Source of the DNA: SZUA-430 sp044375275
GTDB lineage: Bacteria > Pseudomonadota > Alphaproteobacteria > Micropepsales > Micropepsaceae
DNA length: 11,612 nucleotides
Direction: 5' to 3'
NCBI GenBank assembly: GCA_044375275.1
Contig: JBILMZ010000106.1
Span: forward strand, 1 to 11,612
In this document: piece by piece, positions 1-7,850 of the stretch
Position numbering within the stretch: position 1 is the stretch's first letter
How the letters are laid out: every line of letters starts with the position of its first letter
Notes under the pieces: model-generated
Told to the model about the DNA's origin: nothing
Database searches by the model: none
Seen by the model: only the letters and a program-made list of their open reading frames with translations
Translations under genes and position numbers: made by a program

Positions 1-57
1 TTTTCCGCAGAAAACTGAAAACCAGTTAATGCACCCTCAGATAGAATAAGCACCTCA

Positions 58-113
58 CCCCAACCATGATTTGGGGAAAAGTGCAGAATTCTGCCGATTT
101 AGGTGCGAATCGG
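58..113 (-). terminator. Inverted-repeat cluster after fdxA, possible weak terminator
   Basis: The 125 bases left of fdxA contain three adjacent dyads and no gene. CCGATT (94-99) pairs with AATCGG (108-113); GCAGAATTCTGC (83-94) is a perfect 12-bp palindrome; CCCCAA (58-63) pairs with TTGGGG (71-76). Read on the minus strand, as fdxA is transcribed, the first two are followed by AC and then TTTT (80-77), and then the third hairpin. This could end fdxA transcription, but the T run is short and the palindrome must fold with an AATT loop, so the call is weak. Positions 1-57 show nothing recognisable. Confidence 0.3.
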
Positions 114-125
114 TCCGGTGGGAAA

Positions 126-464
126 CTAGTCGCCCTGGCCAGGCTTGGTGCTGAAATACTTTTCGAACTTGCCGGCGACACCCTCGAACTCTTTTGAGTC
201 AGCCGGCGGTTCGCCCTTGACCGTTATGTTGGGCCACTTGGCAGCGTAGTCCTTGTTCAGCGTCAGCCACTTCTCGAGCCCAGGCTCGGTGTCCGGCTTG
301 ATCGCATCCACCGGGCATTCCGGTTCGCAGACGCCACAGTCGATGCATTCCTCGGGATGGATGACGAGCATGTTCTCGCCTTCATAGAAGCAGTCGACCG
401 GACAGACTTCGACGCAGTCCATGAACTTGCACTTGATGCATGAGTCGGTAACGACATAGGCCAT
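126..464 (-). CDS. fdxA: Seven-iron ferredoxin FdxA (3Fe-4S/4Fe-4S)
   Basis: A small soluble cytoplasmic electron carrier of 112 residues, close to Azotobacter ferredoxin I in its first 60 residues. The cysteine pattern is that of the 7Fe family: C9, C17 and C50 should hold the 3Fe-4S cluster, and C21, C40, C43 and C46 the 4Fe-4S cluster, while C12 and C25 match the extra cysteines of the family. The N-terminus (YVVTDSCIKCK) and the segment ECIDCGVCEPECP are highly typical. The C-terminal tail after about residue 60 includes the family motif KWPNIT. Start is ATG at 464 with a short AGG about 9 bases upstream; stop is TAG. It is the last gene of the helicase-S4-ferredoxin run, 104 bases after the S4 gene, a gap large enough for its own promoter, although I see no clear one. 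The redox partner cannot be told from the sequence. Confidence 0.95.
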   Translation of the reverse strand: MAYVVTDSCIKCKFMDCVEVCPVDCFYEGENMLVIHPEECIDCGVCEPECPVDAIKPDTEPGLEKWLTLNKDYAAKWPNITVKGEPPADSKEFEGVAGKFEKYFSTKPGQGD

Positions 465-537
465 GATAACGTGCCTGCGATGGCTGAAGCGGGTTTGAGG
501 AACAGGGTTTCAAAATCGGTATCATTTCAGGCTGCGC

Positions 538-559
538 GCAACAACCCTTTCATTGTTGC
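538..559. repeat. 7-bp perfect hairpin between S4 gene and fdxA
   Basis: GCAACAA (538-544) and TTGTTGC (553-559) form a perfect 7-bp stem with an 8-base loop, nine bases beyond the S4 stop codon in the 104-base gap before fdxA. No T run follows on the minus strand, so it is not a standard intrinsic terminator. It could be a transcript-end or processing hairpin, or an operator for fdxA. Confidence 0.4.
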
Positions 560-568
560 ACTGCATCC

Positions 569-937
569 TCAAGCGTCAAAATGCTTGTTCCGTAGCTGGG
601 TGATGGCTTTGCGCTCACGGCTCGTGGGTTTTCGCATGGGGTTTGGCGTCTGGTCGTCGGCCACCTCGTCGCGGGGCGGGGCAGGAGGCGTCAGGTCCTC
701 ATAAAGCTGCCGGGCTTCGGAAGCTGGCCCCCGCCGCACGCCGAATGCCACGACCTTGATGATCCTGACATGGCTGCCAGCCGTCACGGTCAGCACATCC
801 CCCGGCTTGACGGCCGCCGCGGGCTTCGCGCAGTGGTCTCCGTTGATGCGTACCCGTCCGTTTGAGACCGCCTCCGCCGCCATCGTGCGGCTTTTGTAGA
901 GGCGCGCATGCCAGAGATATTTGTCGATACGCGACAC
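569..937 (-). CDS. S4-domain RNA-binding protein, HslR (Hsp15)-like
   Basis: A 122-residue cytoplasmic RNA-binding protein. The S4 fold covers about residues 1-65: RIDKYLW (3-9), RLYKSR (12-17) and GRVRING (27-33) are the hallmark S4 strings, followed by KPGD (44-47). The C-terminal part is charged and ends in a basic RKPTSRERK-type tail, as in HslR. E. coli HslR binds stalled 50S subunits carrying nascent chains; whether this protein does the same is inference. The start is GTG at 937, because the next codon but one upstream in frame is the TAG stop of the helicase gene (943-941) and the next internal Met is residue 19, inside the S4 domain. There is no evident Shine-Dalgarno sequence, so translation probably depends on coupling to the helicase. 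The two genes share a frame and are separated only by TAG and GCC. Confidence 0.85.
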   Translation of the reverse strand: MSRIDKYLWHARLYKSRTMAAEAVSNGRVRINGDHCAKPAAAVKPGDVLTVTAGSHVRIIKVVAFGVRRGPASEARQLYEDLTPPAPPRDEVADDQTPNPMRKPTSRERKAITQLRNKHFDA

Positions 938-940
938 GGC

Positions 941-3844
941 CTATTTCTGGAACTTCAGCGCAGCCAGTGCCGCAAACGGAGAATCCGGATCGACCACGAA
1001 GGGTTTGTCCTTCTTGCGCGGCGCGGGCTTGCCCTGCTTTGGATTGGCCGCTGCCTCAGCCGGCGGCTGGCGCCGGTCAGGACGAGGCGACGCGGGCGCG
1101 CCAACACCGGCAAAGCGTTCCTTGCGGCGCTTGTCGCCTGCGGCCCGCGCTTCACCCCGAGCCTCATCCCGCCGCGCCTCGCCTTGCGGCGCGGCCTTCG
1201 GGCGACGATCGTCACGCTTGTGGCGCTGGTGCCAGAGAGTGGTTTCCACCCCGGCTTCGTTCTTTGACGTCACGTCACGGAACCCGAGTGCGCGCAGGAT
1301 GAGCGACAGGTCTTCCTCGCCACATCCAAGCACCGACATCATGTCAGGCGAGATGGAGAAGTGCTCGGGCATCTTGCCGCTCTGCCCCTTGCCGCGGATG
1401 AGTTCACCGACGCGTTCAAGCATGTCGATGCGTACCGCGCGCGGACCGCAGACACGATAGCCAGCCGCCTCGTAGAAGCCCGCAGGGATCGTGCTCTCCG
1501 CCTGCAGCGACGTAAGGCCCGCCGGCGGTGGAGGCGGAATGTCGGTGATGTCCTGGTGCACGGCCCACAGGAGCGCCTTCAGCTTCGCAGCCGCAGGCTT
1601 CACGAGCAGGGGCAGGTAGATCGAGAACGCACCGAAGCGCACACCCAGGCGGCGCAGCGGTGCCCGTTCTTCCTGGCCAATGCCCTTCAGTTCTCGCGTC
1701 ACTTTGAGACGCGGTGCCGATCCGAGATTTTCATAAAGCTGGTAAGCAAGGCCACGCGCCACGCCCTGCAGCGGCGAAGCAAAAAGCACTTCACCGGTGG
1801 CGGGCGCCGCCGCAGCCGCAGCACTGGTGTCCAGCGCATCCACGACATCGTCATGGGCCGGTGTCTCGTCTTCCTTGCTGTCGCCCTCGGTCGGTTCTGC
1901 CTCGGTTGCTTCTGCAGGAGCGGGCTCCAGCGCAGGTGCCACGGCGGCTTCCTTGACGACAGGCATTTCCTTCTTCAGTTCCGCCTGCAGTGTCACAAGC
2001 GGCGCAAGCGACTTCGCAATGTGATGGGCAAGCCACTCCTGGAGGCGCTCAGTCGCGCGCTCACGCGCGGCCGAACTGAGAAGATCGTCAGCAAGCAGTT
2101 CAATGCGCGGATGGAGCGGCTCATGCCCCTTGCGCAGGCGGGCGACGATGCTGCCGTTCCACCACATGCGTCCATGCTCGGACAGCGTGATGGCAGAGTC
2201 GGGTGCGTTTGCCAGTGCCTGCGCGCGCGAGGCGATCTCGCCCGCAAGGCCCTTGAGCGCAGCCGAGCGAATGGCCTTCCCGTGAATGCCGATCGCGCGC
2301 GGGTCGGCGACAAAGGAAAAGCCCTGAAGCTTGCCGACATACTCGCCTTCGACAAGGACTTCGCCATCATCCTCGACGGTCGCAGCAAATTCTTCATCTT
2401 CGCGCAGCCGGCGCATCAGAACGCTTGTGCGACGATCGACAAAGCGCAGCGTCAGCTTTTCGTGCAGCGCGTCGGAGAGGCGGTCTTCAACAGCGCGTGT
2501 CCGTTCCTGCCAGAAGGCAGCGTCGGTCACCCAGTGCGCACGGTTGGCCACATAGGTCCAGGTGCGGATATAGGCAATGCGCTGGGCGATGGCATCGATC
2601 TCGCCCTCGATATTGTCGAGGCGGGCAACATGTCCCTCAAGCCAGTCTGCGGGCAACACGCCCTCATGACTTCGCAGGTGTTCGAAGATGTTGCCGACGA
2701 GCTGGGCGTGTTCATCAACGGCCACTTTCCGGAAGTCGGGGATCTGGCAGACCTGCCAGAGGGCCTTCACCGCAGCAGGGCCCTGAACATTGTCCTTGAA
2801 GCGTGGGTCGGCGGCGAGGAGGCGCAGCACAAGCTGGTCATCCTGGGCGCGCGCACGGGAGAGGCCGCGCACCGGCGGCAGCGCGTCGAGGCAGTGATCA
2901 AGCGCCGCGACAGACGAGAAATCCAGATCCGGATTACGCCACTGCACGACCTTCACGGGATCGAACCGGTGGTTCTCGATTGCTTCGACGGTTTCTCCGT
3001 CCAGCGGTTCTGCATCTGCAGTCACACCGAAGGTGCCATCATTCATGTGCCGGCCGGCGCGGCCCGCGATCTGCGAAAGCTCGTGCGAGCGCAACGGGCG
3101 ACGCACGGCGCCATCGAATTTCTCTGTCGCGGCGAAGGCCACATGGTCGATGTCCATGTTGAGCCCCATGCCGATGGCATCCGTGGCCACGAGGAAGTCA
3201 ACATCGCCGGACTGGTACAGCGCGACCTGCGCATTGCGCGTTCGCGGTGACAGCGCACCCATCACGACAGCGGCACCACCGCGCTGGCGCCGGACGAGTT
3301 CTGCAATCGAGTACACGGCGTCGGCCGAGAAGGCGACGATGGCCGAGCGGCGCGGCAGGCGCGTCAGCTTGCGTGCGCCGGTGTAGGCCAGGTCCGAAAA
3401 GCGCGGGCGGGTGATGAACTGAATGCCGGGCAGCAGCTTCTGCAGCAGCGGGCGCATCGTGTCTGATCCCAGGAAGATCGTCTCGGAGCGGCCGCGCGCA
3501 TGCAGCAGGCGATCCGTGAACACATGGCCGCGATCAGGATCCTGCGAGAGCTGGATTTCGTCGACCGCAACGAACTCGGCGCCGACGTCGAGCGGCATCG
3601 ACTCCACGGTGGCAACCCAGTGCGTCGGTGACTTCGGAACGATCTTCTCTTCGCCCGTGATCAGCGCCACGCAATGCGATCCCTTGATCGCCACGATGCG
3701 CTCATAGACCTCCCGGGCGAGAAGGCGCAGGGGGAGGCCGATGATGCCGCTTTGATGGGCCACCATGCGCTCGATGGCGTAGTGCGTCTTGCCGGTATTC
3801 GTGGGGCCTAGAACCGCTGTAACGCGGCCGTAAGGGATCGTCAT
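941..3844 (-). CDS. SUV3-like DEAD/DEAH-type RNA helicase
   Basis: A large superfamily-2 helicase related to mitochondrial Suv3, 967 residues from the chosen ATG. Visible motifs: Walker A GPTNTGKT (13-20), Walker B DEIQ (95-98, the Suv3-type variant of DExH), motif V ATDAIGMGLN (220-229) and motif VI QIAGRAGR (258-265). RecA-like domains fill about the first 290 residues; a long helical region follows. About 628-683 is an acidic, alanine- and proline-rich linker, and the last 100 residues are basic and low in complexity, ending in DPDSPFAALAALK, a tail I recall from alphaproteobacterial homologues. The family unwinds RNA with ATP; Suv3 works with an exoribonuclease, but no partner is seen here. 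The frame is open to a GTG at 3922 (993 residues); I prefer 3844 because homologues begin just before Walker A and an AGGCGGA lies 11 bases upstream, while the GTG has no ribosome site. Gene order suggests co-transcription with the S4 gene. Confidence 0.92.
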   Translation of the reverse strand: MTIPYGRVTAVLGPTNTGKTHYAIERMVAHQSGIIGLPLRLLAREVYERIVAIKGSHCVALITGEEKIVPKSPTHWVATVESMPLDVGAEFVAVDEIQLSQDPDRGHVFTDRLLHARGRSETIFLGSDTMRPLLQKLLPGIQFITRPRFSDLAYTGARKLTRLPRRSAIVAFSADAVYSIAELVRRQRGGAAVVMGALSPRTRNAQVALYQSGDVDFLVATDAIGMGLNMDIDHVAFAATEKFDGAVRRPLRSHELSQIAGRAGRHMNDGTFGVTADAEPLDGETVEAIENHRFDPVKVVQWRNPDLDFSSVAALDHCLDALPPVRGLSRARAQDDQLVLRLLAADPRFKDNVQGPAAVKALWQVCQIPDFRKVAVDEHAQLVGNIFEHLRSHEGVLPADWLEGHVARLDNIEGEIDAIAQRIAYIRTWTYVANRAHWVTDAAFWQERTRAVEDRLSDALHEKLTLRFVDRRTSVLMRRLREDEEFAATVEDDGEVLVEGEYVGKLQGFSFVADPRAIGIHGKAIRSAALKGLAGEIASRAQALANAPDSAITLSEHGRMWWNGSIVARLRKGHEPLHPRIELLADDLLSSAARERATERLQEWLAHHIAKSLAPLVTLQAELKKEMPVVKEAAVAPALEPAPAEATEAEPTEGDSKEDETPAHDDVVDALDTSAAAAAAPATGEVLFASPLQGVARGLAYQLYENLGSAPRLKVTRELKGIGQEERAPLRRLGVRFGAFSIYLPLLVKPAAAKLKALLWAVHQDITDIPPPPPAGLTSLQAESTIPAGFYEAAGYRVCGPRAVRIDMLERVGELIRGKGQSGKMPEHFSISPDMMSVLGCGEEDLSLILRALGFRDVTSKNEAGVETTLWHQRHKRDDRRPKAAPQGEARRDEARGEARAAGDKRRKERFAGVGAPASPRPDRRQPPAEAAANPKQGKPAPRKKDKPFVVDPDSPFAALAALKFQK

Positions 3845-3855
3845 TTCGTGGATGT

Positions 3856-3869
3856 CCGCCTGTGGGCGG
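3856..3869 (-). promoter_or_regulatory. Hairpin covering the helicase ribosome binding site
   Basis: CCGCC (3856-3860) and GGCGG (3865-3869) form a 5-bp all-GC stem with a 4-base loop, ending 11 bases upstream of the helicase ATG. On the minus strand the GGCGG arm contains the best Shine-Dalgarno-like match (AGGCGGA), so the stem could hide it. The structure is visible; the regulatory effect is inference. Confidence 0.3.
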
Positions 3870-4004
3870 TCCTCTTGCCTTGTTGATGGCTTGGAATGCA
3901 AGAGACAGCCGTATCTTTCCACCGCGGCTTGTGGAGAAAAAAGGGATCGTTTGGATCAATTAGGGAACGAAGCGTGCCCGAATCAATCACGAGGCGAAAT
4001 TGCC

Positions 4005-4039
4005 CGTTCGTTCACGCACGAAATATAGCAAAACGAACG
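4005..4039. promoter_or_regulatory. 8+8 bp inverted repeat centred on the helicase -10, possible operator
   Basis: CGTTCGTT (4005-4012) and AACGAACG (4032-4039) are perfect inverted copies separated by 19 bases. The centre, about 4022, falls on the proposed helicase -10 hexamer, so a dimeric regulator bound here would block that promoter. No regulator gene lies in the window, and the binding protein is unknown. Confidence 0.45.
4022..4030 (-). promoter_or_regulatory. Candidate extended -10 promoter of the helicase operon
   Basis: On the minus strand, 4030-4022 reads TGCTATATT: an extended -10 TG one base ahead of TATATT, which matches TATAAT at five of six positions. No good -35 lies 16-18 bases upstream, as allowed for extended -10 promoters. 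Transcription would start near 4015, giving a leader of about 170 bases before the helicase ATG. Confidence 0.4.
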
Positions 4040-4075
4040 CTTGAAAATACAATTCACAAGCCCTGTTGTGGGACC

Positions 4076-4182
4076 CGGGGAGACTGTCCCCGAAACATCA
4101 CACACAACTGCTCCGTGCACGGAGCATGCAGCAATTATGGAGCTTTCGTGAACGCGAAACTCCGTATCCGGATCATCTCCGG
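4076..4182. repeat. Run of four inverted repeats including an 18-bp palindrome
   Basis: Four dyads follow one another. (a) CGGGGA (4076-4081) with TCCCCG (4087-4092). (b) 4109-4126, the perfect 18-bp palindrome TGCTCCGTGCACGGAGCA. (c) An imperfect stem at 4136-4166, GGAG-c-TTTCG against CGAAA-CTCC, with one bulge and a 6-base loop. (d) CCGGA (4168-4172) with TCCGG (4178-4182). They lie upstream of both proposed divergent promoters, so they are either DNA sites or part of an unannotated small RNA. A weak TTGAAA (4041-4046), 17-base spacer, TGTTGT on the plus strand would start a transcript near 4076, but its -10 is poor. No protein-coding gene is credible here. Confidence 0.5.
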
Positions 4183-4218
4183 TCAAAGGTTAACGCAAAG
4201 ATACCTAGAGGTAGCCAT

Positions 4219-4227
4219 TGTGGATAA
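4219..4227 (-). promoter_or_regulatory. Perfect DnaA-box match
   Basis: TGTGGATAA on the plus strand is the complement of the consensus DnaA box TTATCCACA. A one-mismatch copy, TGTGGAGAA, lies at 3930-3938 in the same intergenic region and orientation. One perfect box can occur by chance or regulate a neighbouring gene. I saw no cluster of boxes and no hemE, dnaA or parAB nearby, so this alone does not identify an origin. Confidence 0.4.
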
Positions 4228-4303
4228 GTCCGGGAGAGCCTCGGAACACAGATAGAACATTTGCCGTCCAAACAGTTCACTCAAAGGGAGTTCCCATTCG
4301 TTC

Positions 4304-4365
4304 ACCCCCAAGATGTTGGGCCTGCGGGCTGCGACAACCGCAAGGCGATTTTGCCGTCTGGGGGT
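4304..4365. repeat. Nested inverted repeat just upstream of the mutase promoter
   Basis: ACCCCCA and GA (4304-4313, with one bulged A) pair with TCTGGGGGT (4357-4365), giving a 9-bp stem. Inside it TGCGG (4323-4327) pairs with CCGCA (4338-4342), and a short GGC/GCC stem lies at 4344-4355. The block ends directly at the proposed -35 of the mutase promoter, so it would act as DNA unless transcription starts further upstream. Confidence 0.35.
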
Positions 4366-4394
4366 TTGACCGCGCAGGCATTTGGCCGAATACT
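4366..4394 (+). promoter_or_regulatory. Candidate sigma70-type promoter of the mutase gene
   Basis: TTGACC (4366-4371) matches the -35 consensus at five of six positions, followed by a 17-base spacer and AATACT (4389-4394), four of six against the -10. Transcription would start near 4401, leaving about 40 bases of leader. An inverted repeat, CGCAGG (4373-4378) and CCTGCG (4412-4417), brackets the -10 and start site and could be an operator. GAAAGAG, ending 10 bases before the ATG, is the likely ribosome site. Confidence 0.5.
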
Positions 4395-4440
4395 CACGCC
4401 CCAATTTCGCACCTGCGAACCCTGAAAGAGCACTCAACCC

Positions 4441-6582
<2,142 letters not shown>

Positions 6583-6601
6583 GCTGCCTGACCGCTGCGG
6601 G

Positions 6602-6624
6602 TGCTGATCAGAACCTGATCAGCA
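6602..6624. terminator. 10-bp perfect hairpin between convergent genes
   Basis: TGCTGATCAG (6602-6611) and CTGATCAGCA (6615-6624) pair perfectly around a 3-base loop. The hairpin sits 19 bases past the mutase stop and contains the last codons and TGA of the acetyltransferase gene (6608-6610). It is symmetrical and could stop or stabilise transcripts from both sides, but neither strand has a T run after it, so classical intrinsic termination is uncertain. Confidence 0.5.
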
Positions 6625-7450
6625 TCAGGTATTGGAACAGGGCAGCCTCGGTCCATTGCGCAGACCTGAAAGCTTGGGCGGCGCCATGTTCCGCCTGCAG
6701 TTGCGGTGCCCGCAGCACGGCTCCCGGAAACGACGCACGAAGCGCGCCGAGCAATTTTGCGGCGCAATGGTGGTCTGTAGAGGAATCCAGGAGGCTTTGG
6801 ATATGGATCAGCCCCGTCATCTCTGAAAACACGACCTGACCGCTGCCGTGCTGCCAGCACTGCGCGGTTCCCGGCAGTCGGCTGATCGCAGCAGGCCCCA
6901 CCTGCCAGGGCAGTCTGAGCGCAGACGCACGTTCGATTTCTTCGGCCCGAAGCCGCGCCTCATTAAGCGTGACGGACTGCACGGGAACGTCGAAACCAGG
7001 ACTGCCCGCGACGGCCTCATAGCCGAAGAGACTCGATACAGGTTTCATGCCGCGCGACACGTAGAGCCGGAAGGCGCGCTCGTTCTGTGCGAAAACTTCA
7101 AGTTCGACGGACGAGAGGCCGCGTGAACGCGCATCGTCCAGCGTTTCGTCGAGCAGACGGGGCGCAAGTCCCGATCCCCGGAGATCCGGACGCACGCCCA
7201 TGACTGCGATGCGCCAGCTTGCGCGGTCGCGCTCCATGACAAGGGCAAAGGCCTCTACGCGGTCTTCACGCAAGCCAACGCGGCTGATTGAAAGGTCCAC
7301 ACCCTGTCTCGTCAGGAATCCGCGCCATGCATCGGCGTCGAGCGCAGGCATGCGGATGAGGTAATCGGAAAACGCCTCGTTCAGGCAGTCCCGGATCTTG
7401 TCCGGCGCCACGCTGTCAGCGGATACGGTCCTGATGCGGTCACGCTCCAT
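6608..7450 (-). CDS. GNAT-family N-acetyltransferase
   Basis: A 280-residue protein with one clear acetyl-CoA-binding GNAT domain in the N-terminal half. NEAFSDYLIRMP (24-35) resembles the opening of a GNAT subgroup with an AF-DY-P motif; the core motif A is VRPDLRGSGLAPRLL (86-100), with the R-x-x-G-x-A signature at 91-96; LEVFAQNERAFRLYVSRGM (117-135) is the typical last helix-strand element. About residues 150-280 could be a degenerate second GNAT lobe but show no intact CoA loop. The substrate is not predictable. It is the last of three minus-strand genes, 10 bases after the stop of the preceding one; the ATG at 7450 has only a weak ribosome site, suggesting coupling. Its stop codon lies inside the hairpin shared with the mutase gene. 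Confidence 0.85.
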   Translation of the reverse strand: MERDRIRTVSADSVAPDKIRDCLNEAFSDYLIRMPALDADAWRGFLTRQGVDLSISRVGLREDRVEAFALVMERDRASWRIAVMGVRPDLRGSGLAPRLLDETLDDARSRGLSSVELEVFAQNERAFRLYVSRGMKPVSSLFGYEAVAGSPGFDVPVQSVTLNEARLRAEEIERASALRLPWQVGPAAISRLPGTAQCWQHGSGQVVFSEMTGLIHIQSLLDSSTDHHCAAKLLGALRASFPGAVLRAPQLQAEHGAAQAFRSAQWTEAALFQYLMLIRF

Positions 7451-7460
7451 GGCAAGAAGA

Positions 7461-7850
7461 TCACTTCGGGTTGATGTCGACGGTCATCGAATTCGTTCGC
7501 GCCCGGATAATGATGCGTGACGTGTCGGGTGGCAGGTCGAGCGTTGCTTGCGTCTTGATGGGTGTAAGCACCTGCGCCGCCATTTCCGGGCGGCAGGCAA
7601 CGAAGTCCACGGTAGCGGTACTGCCTTCCCTGGCCGCAACAAGCAGTGTGGCACCGCTCCATCCCGCGCTTTCCGATGTACCAAAGGCGCTGATCGAAAT
7701 GCCATCCGGCTCGACCGACACGTGACCGGAGTCAATTTGCATCACGGGTTGCCGGTCACAGGAGGAAGCGGCATGGGTGAACGGTGCAGACAGCGCAATG
7801 GCCCCACAAACGGCCAGCAACAGGACGGCTGAGATGGCTTTCGTTTTCAC
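7461..7850 (-). CDS. Small exported protein of unknown function
   Basis: I do not recognise a family. The 129-residue product has a clear Sec signal peptide: KTK, a hydrophobic core about residues 5-22, and a probable cut after THA (27). Cys15 is not in a lipobox, since the preceding residue is Val. The mature part of about 100 residues has two cysteines (31 and 86) that could form a disulfide, and a beta-rich composition near the end (LDLPPDTSRIIIRARTN). It is probably periplasmic. The GTG start at 7850 is chosen because GGAGGG (7862-7857 on the minus strand) lies exactly 6 bases upstream; the TTG at 7856 would adjoin that site. The start overlaps the stop of the upstream gene as GTGA, a sign of translational coupling. 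Confidence 0.75.
   Translation of the reverse strand: MKTKAISAVLLLAVCGAIALSAPFTHAASSCDRQPVMQIDSGHVSVEPDGISISAFGTSESAGWSGATLLVAAREGSTATVDFVACRPEMAAQVLTPIKTQATLDLPPDTSRIIIRARTNSMTVDINPK

Noticed and set aside
1361..3250. 629-codon open frame on the plus strand opposite the helicase
   Set aside because: It is antisense to a helicase with unmistakable motifs, its product is arginine- and histidine-rich with no recognisable domain, and such long antisense frames are common in GC-rich genes.
3896..4437. Several short open frames in the divergent intergenic region
   Set aside because: Their composition does not match the neighbouring genes, none has a convincing ribosome site, and they run across the inverted repeats and proposed promoters.
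4228..4440. Cobalamin riboswitch upstream of the B12-dependent mutase
   Set aside because: I found no B12-box-like sequence or the expected long conserved core, and the best promoter leaves a leader of only about 40 bases.
3845..4440. Chromosomal replication origin
   Set aside because: Only one perfect DnaA box and one near match are present, with no hemE, dnaA, parAB or gidA-type neighbours and no strong AT-rich unwinding stretch. Kept as a finding, not as an origin call.
7461..7850. Lipoprotein signal in the small exported protein (Cys15)
   Set aside because: The residue before Cys15 is Val, whereas a lipobox needs a small residue (Gly, Ala or Ser); the cysteine sits in the hydrophobic core of a normal signal peptide.
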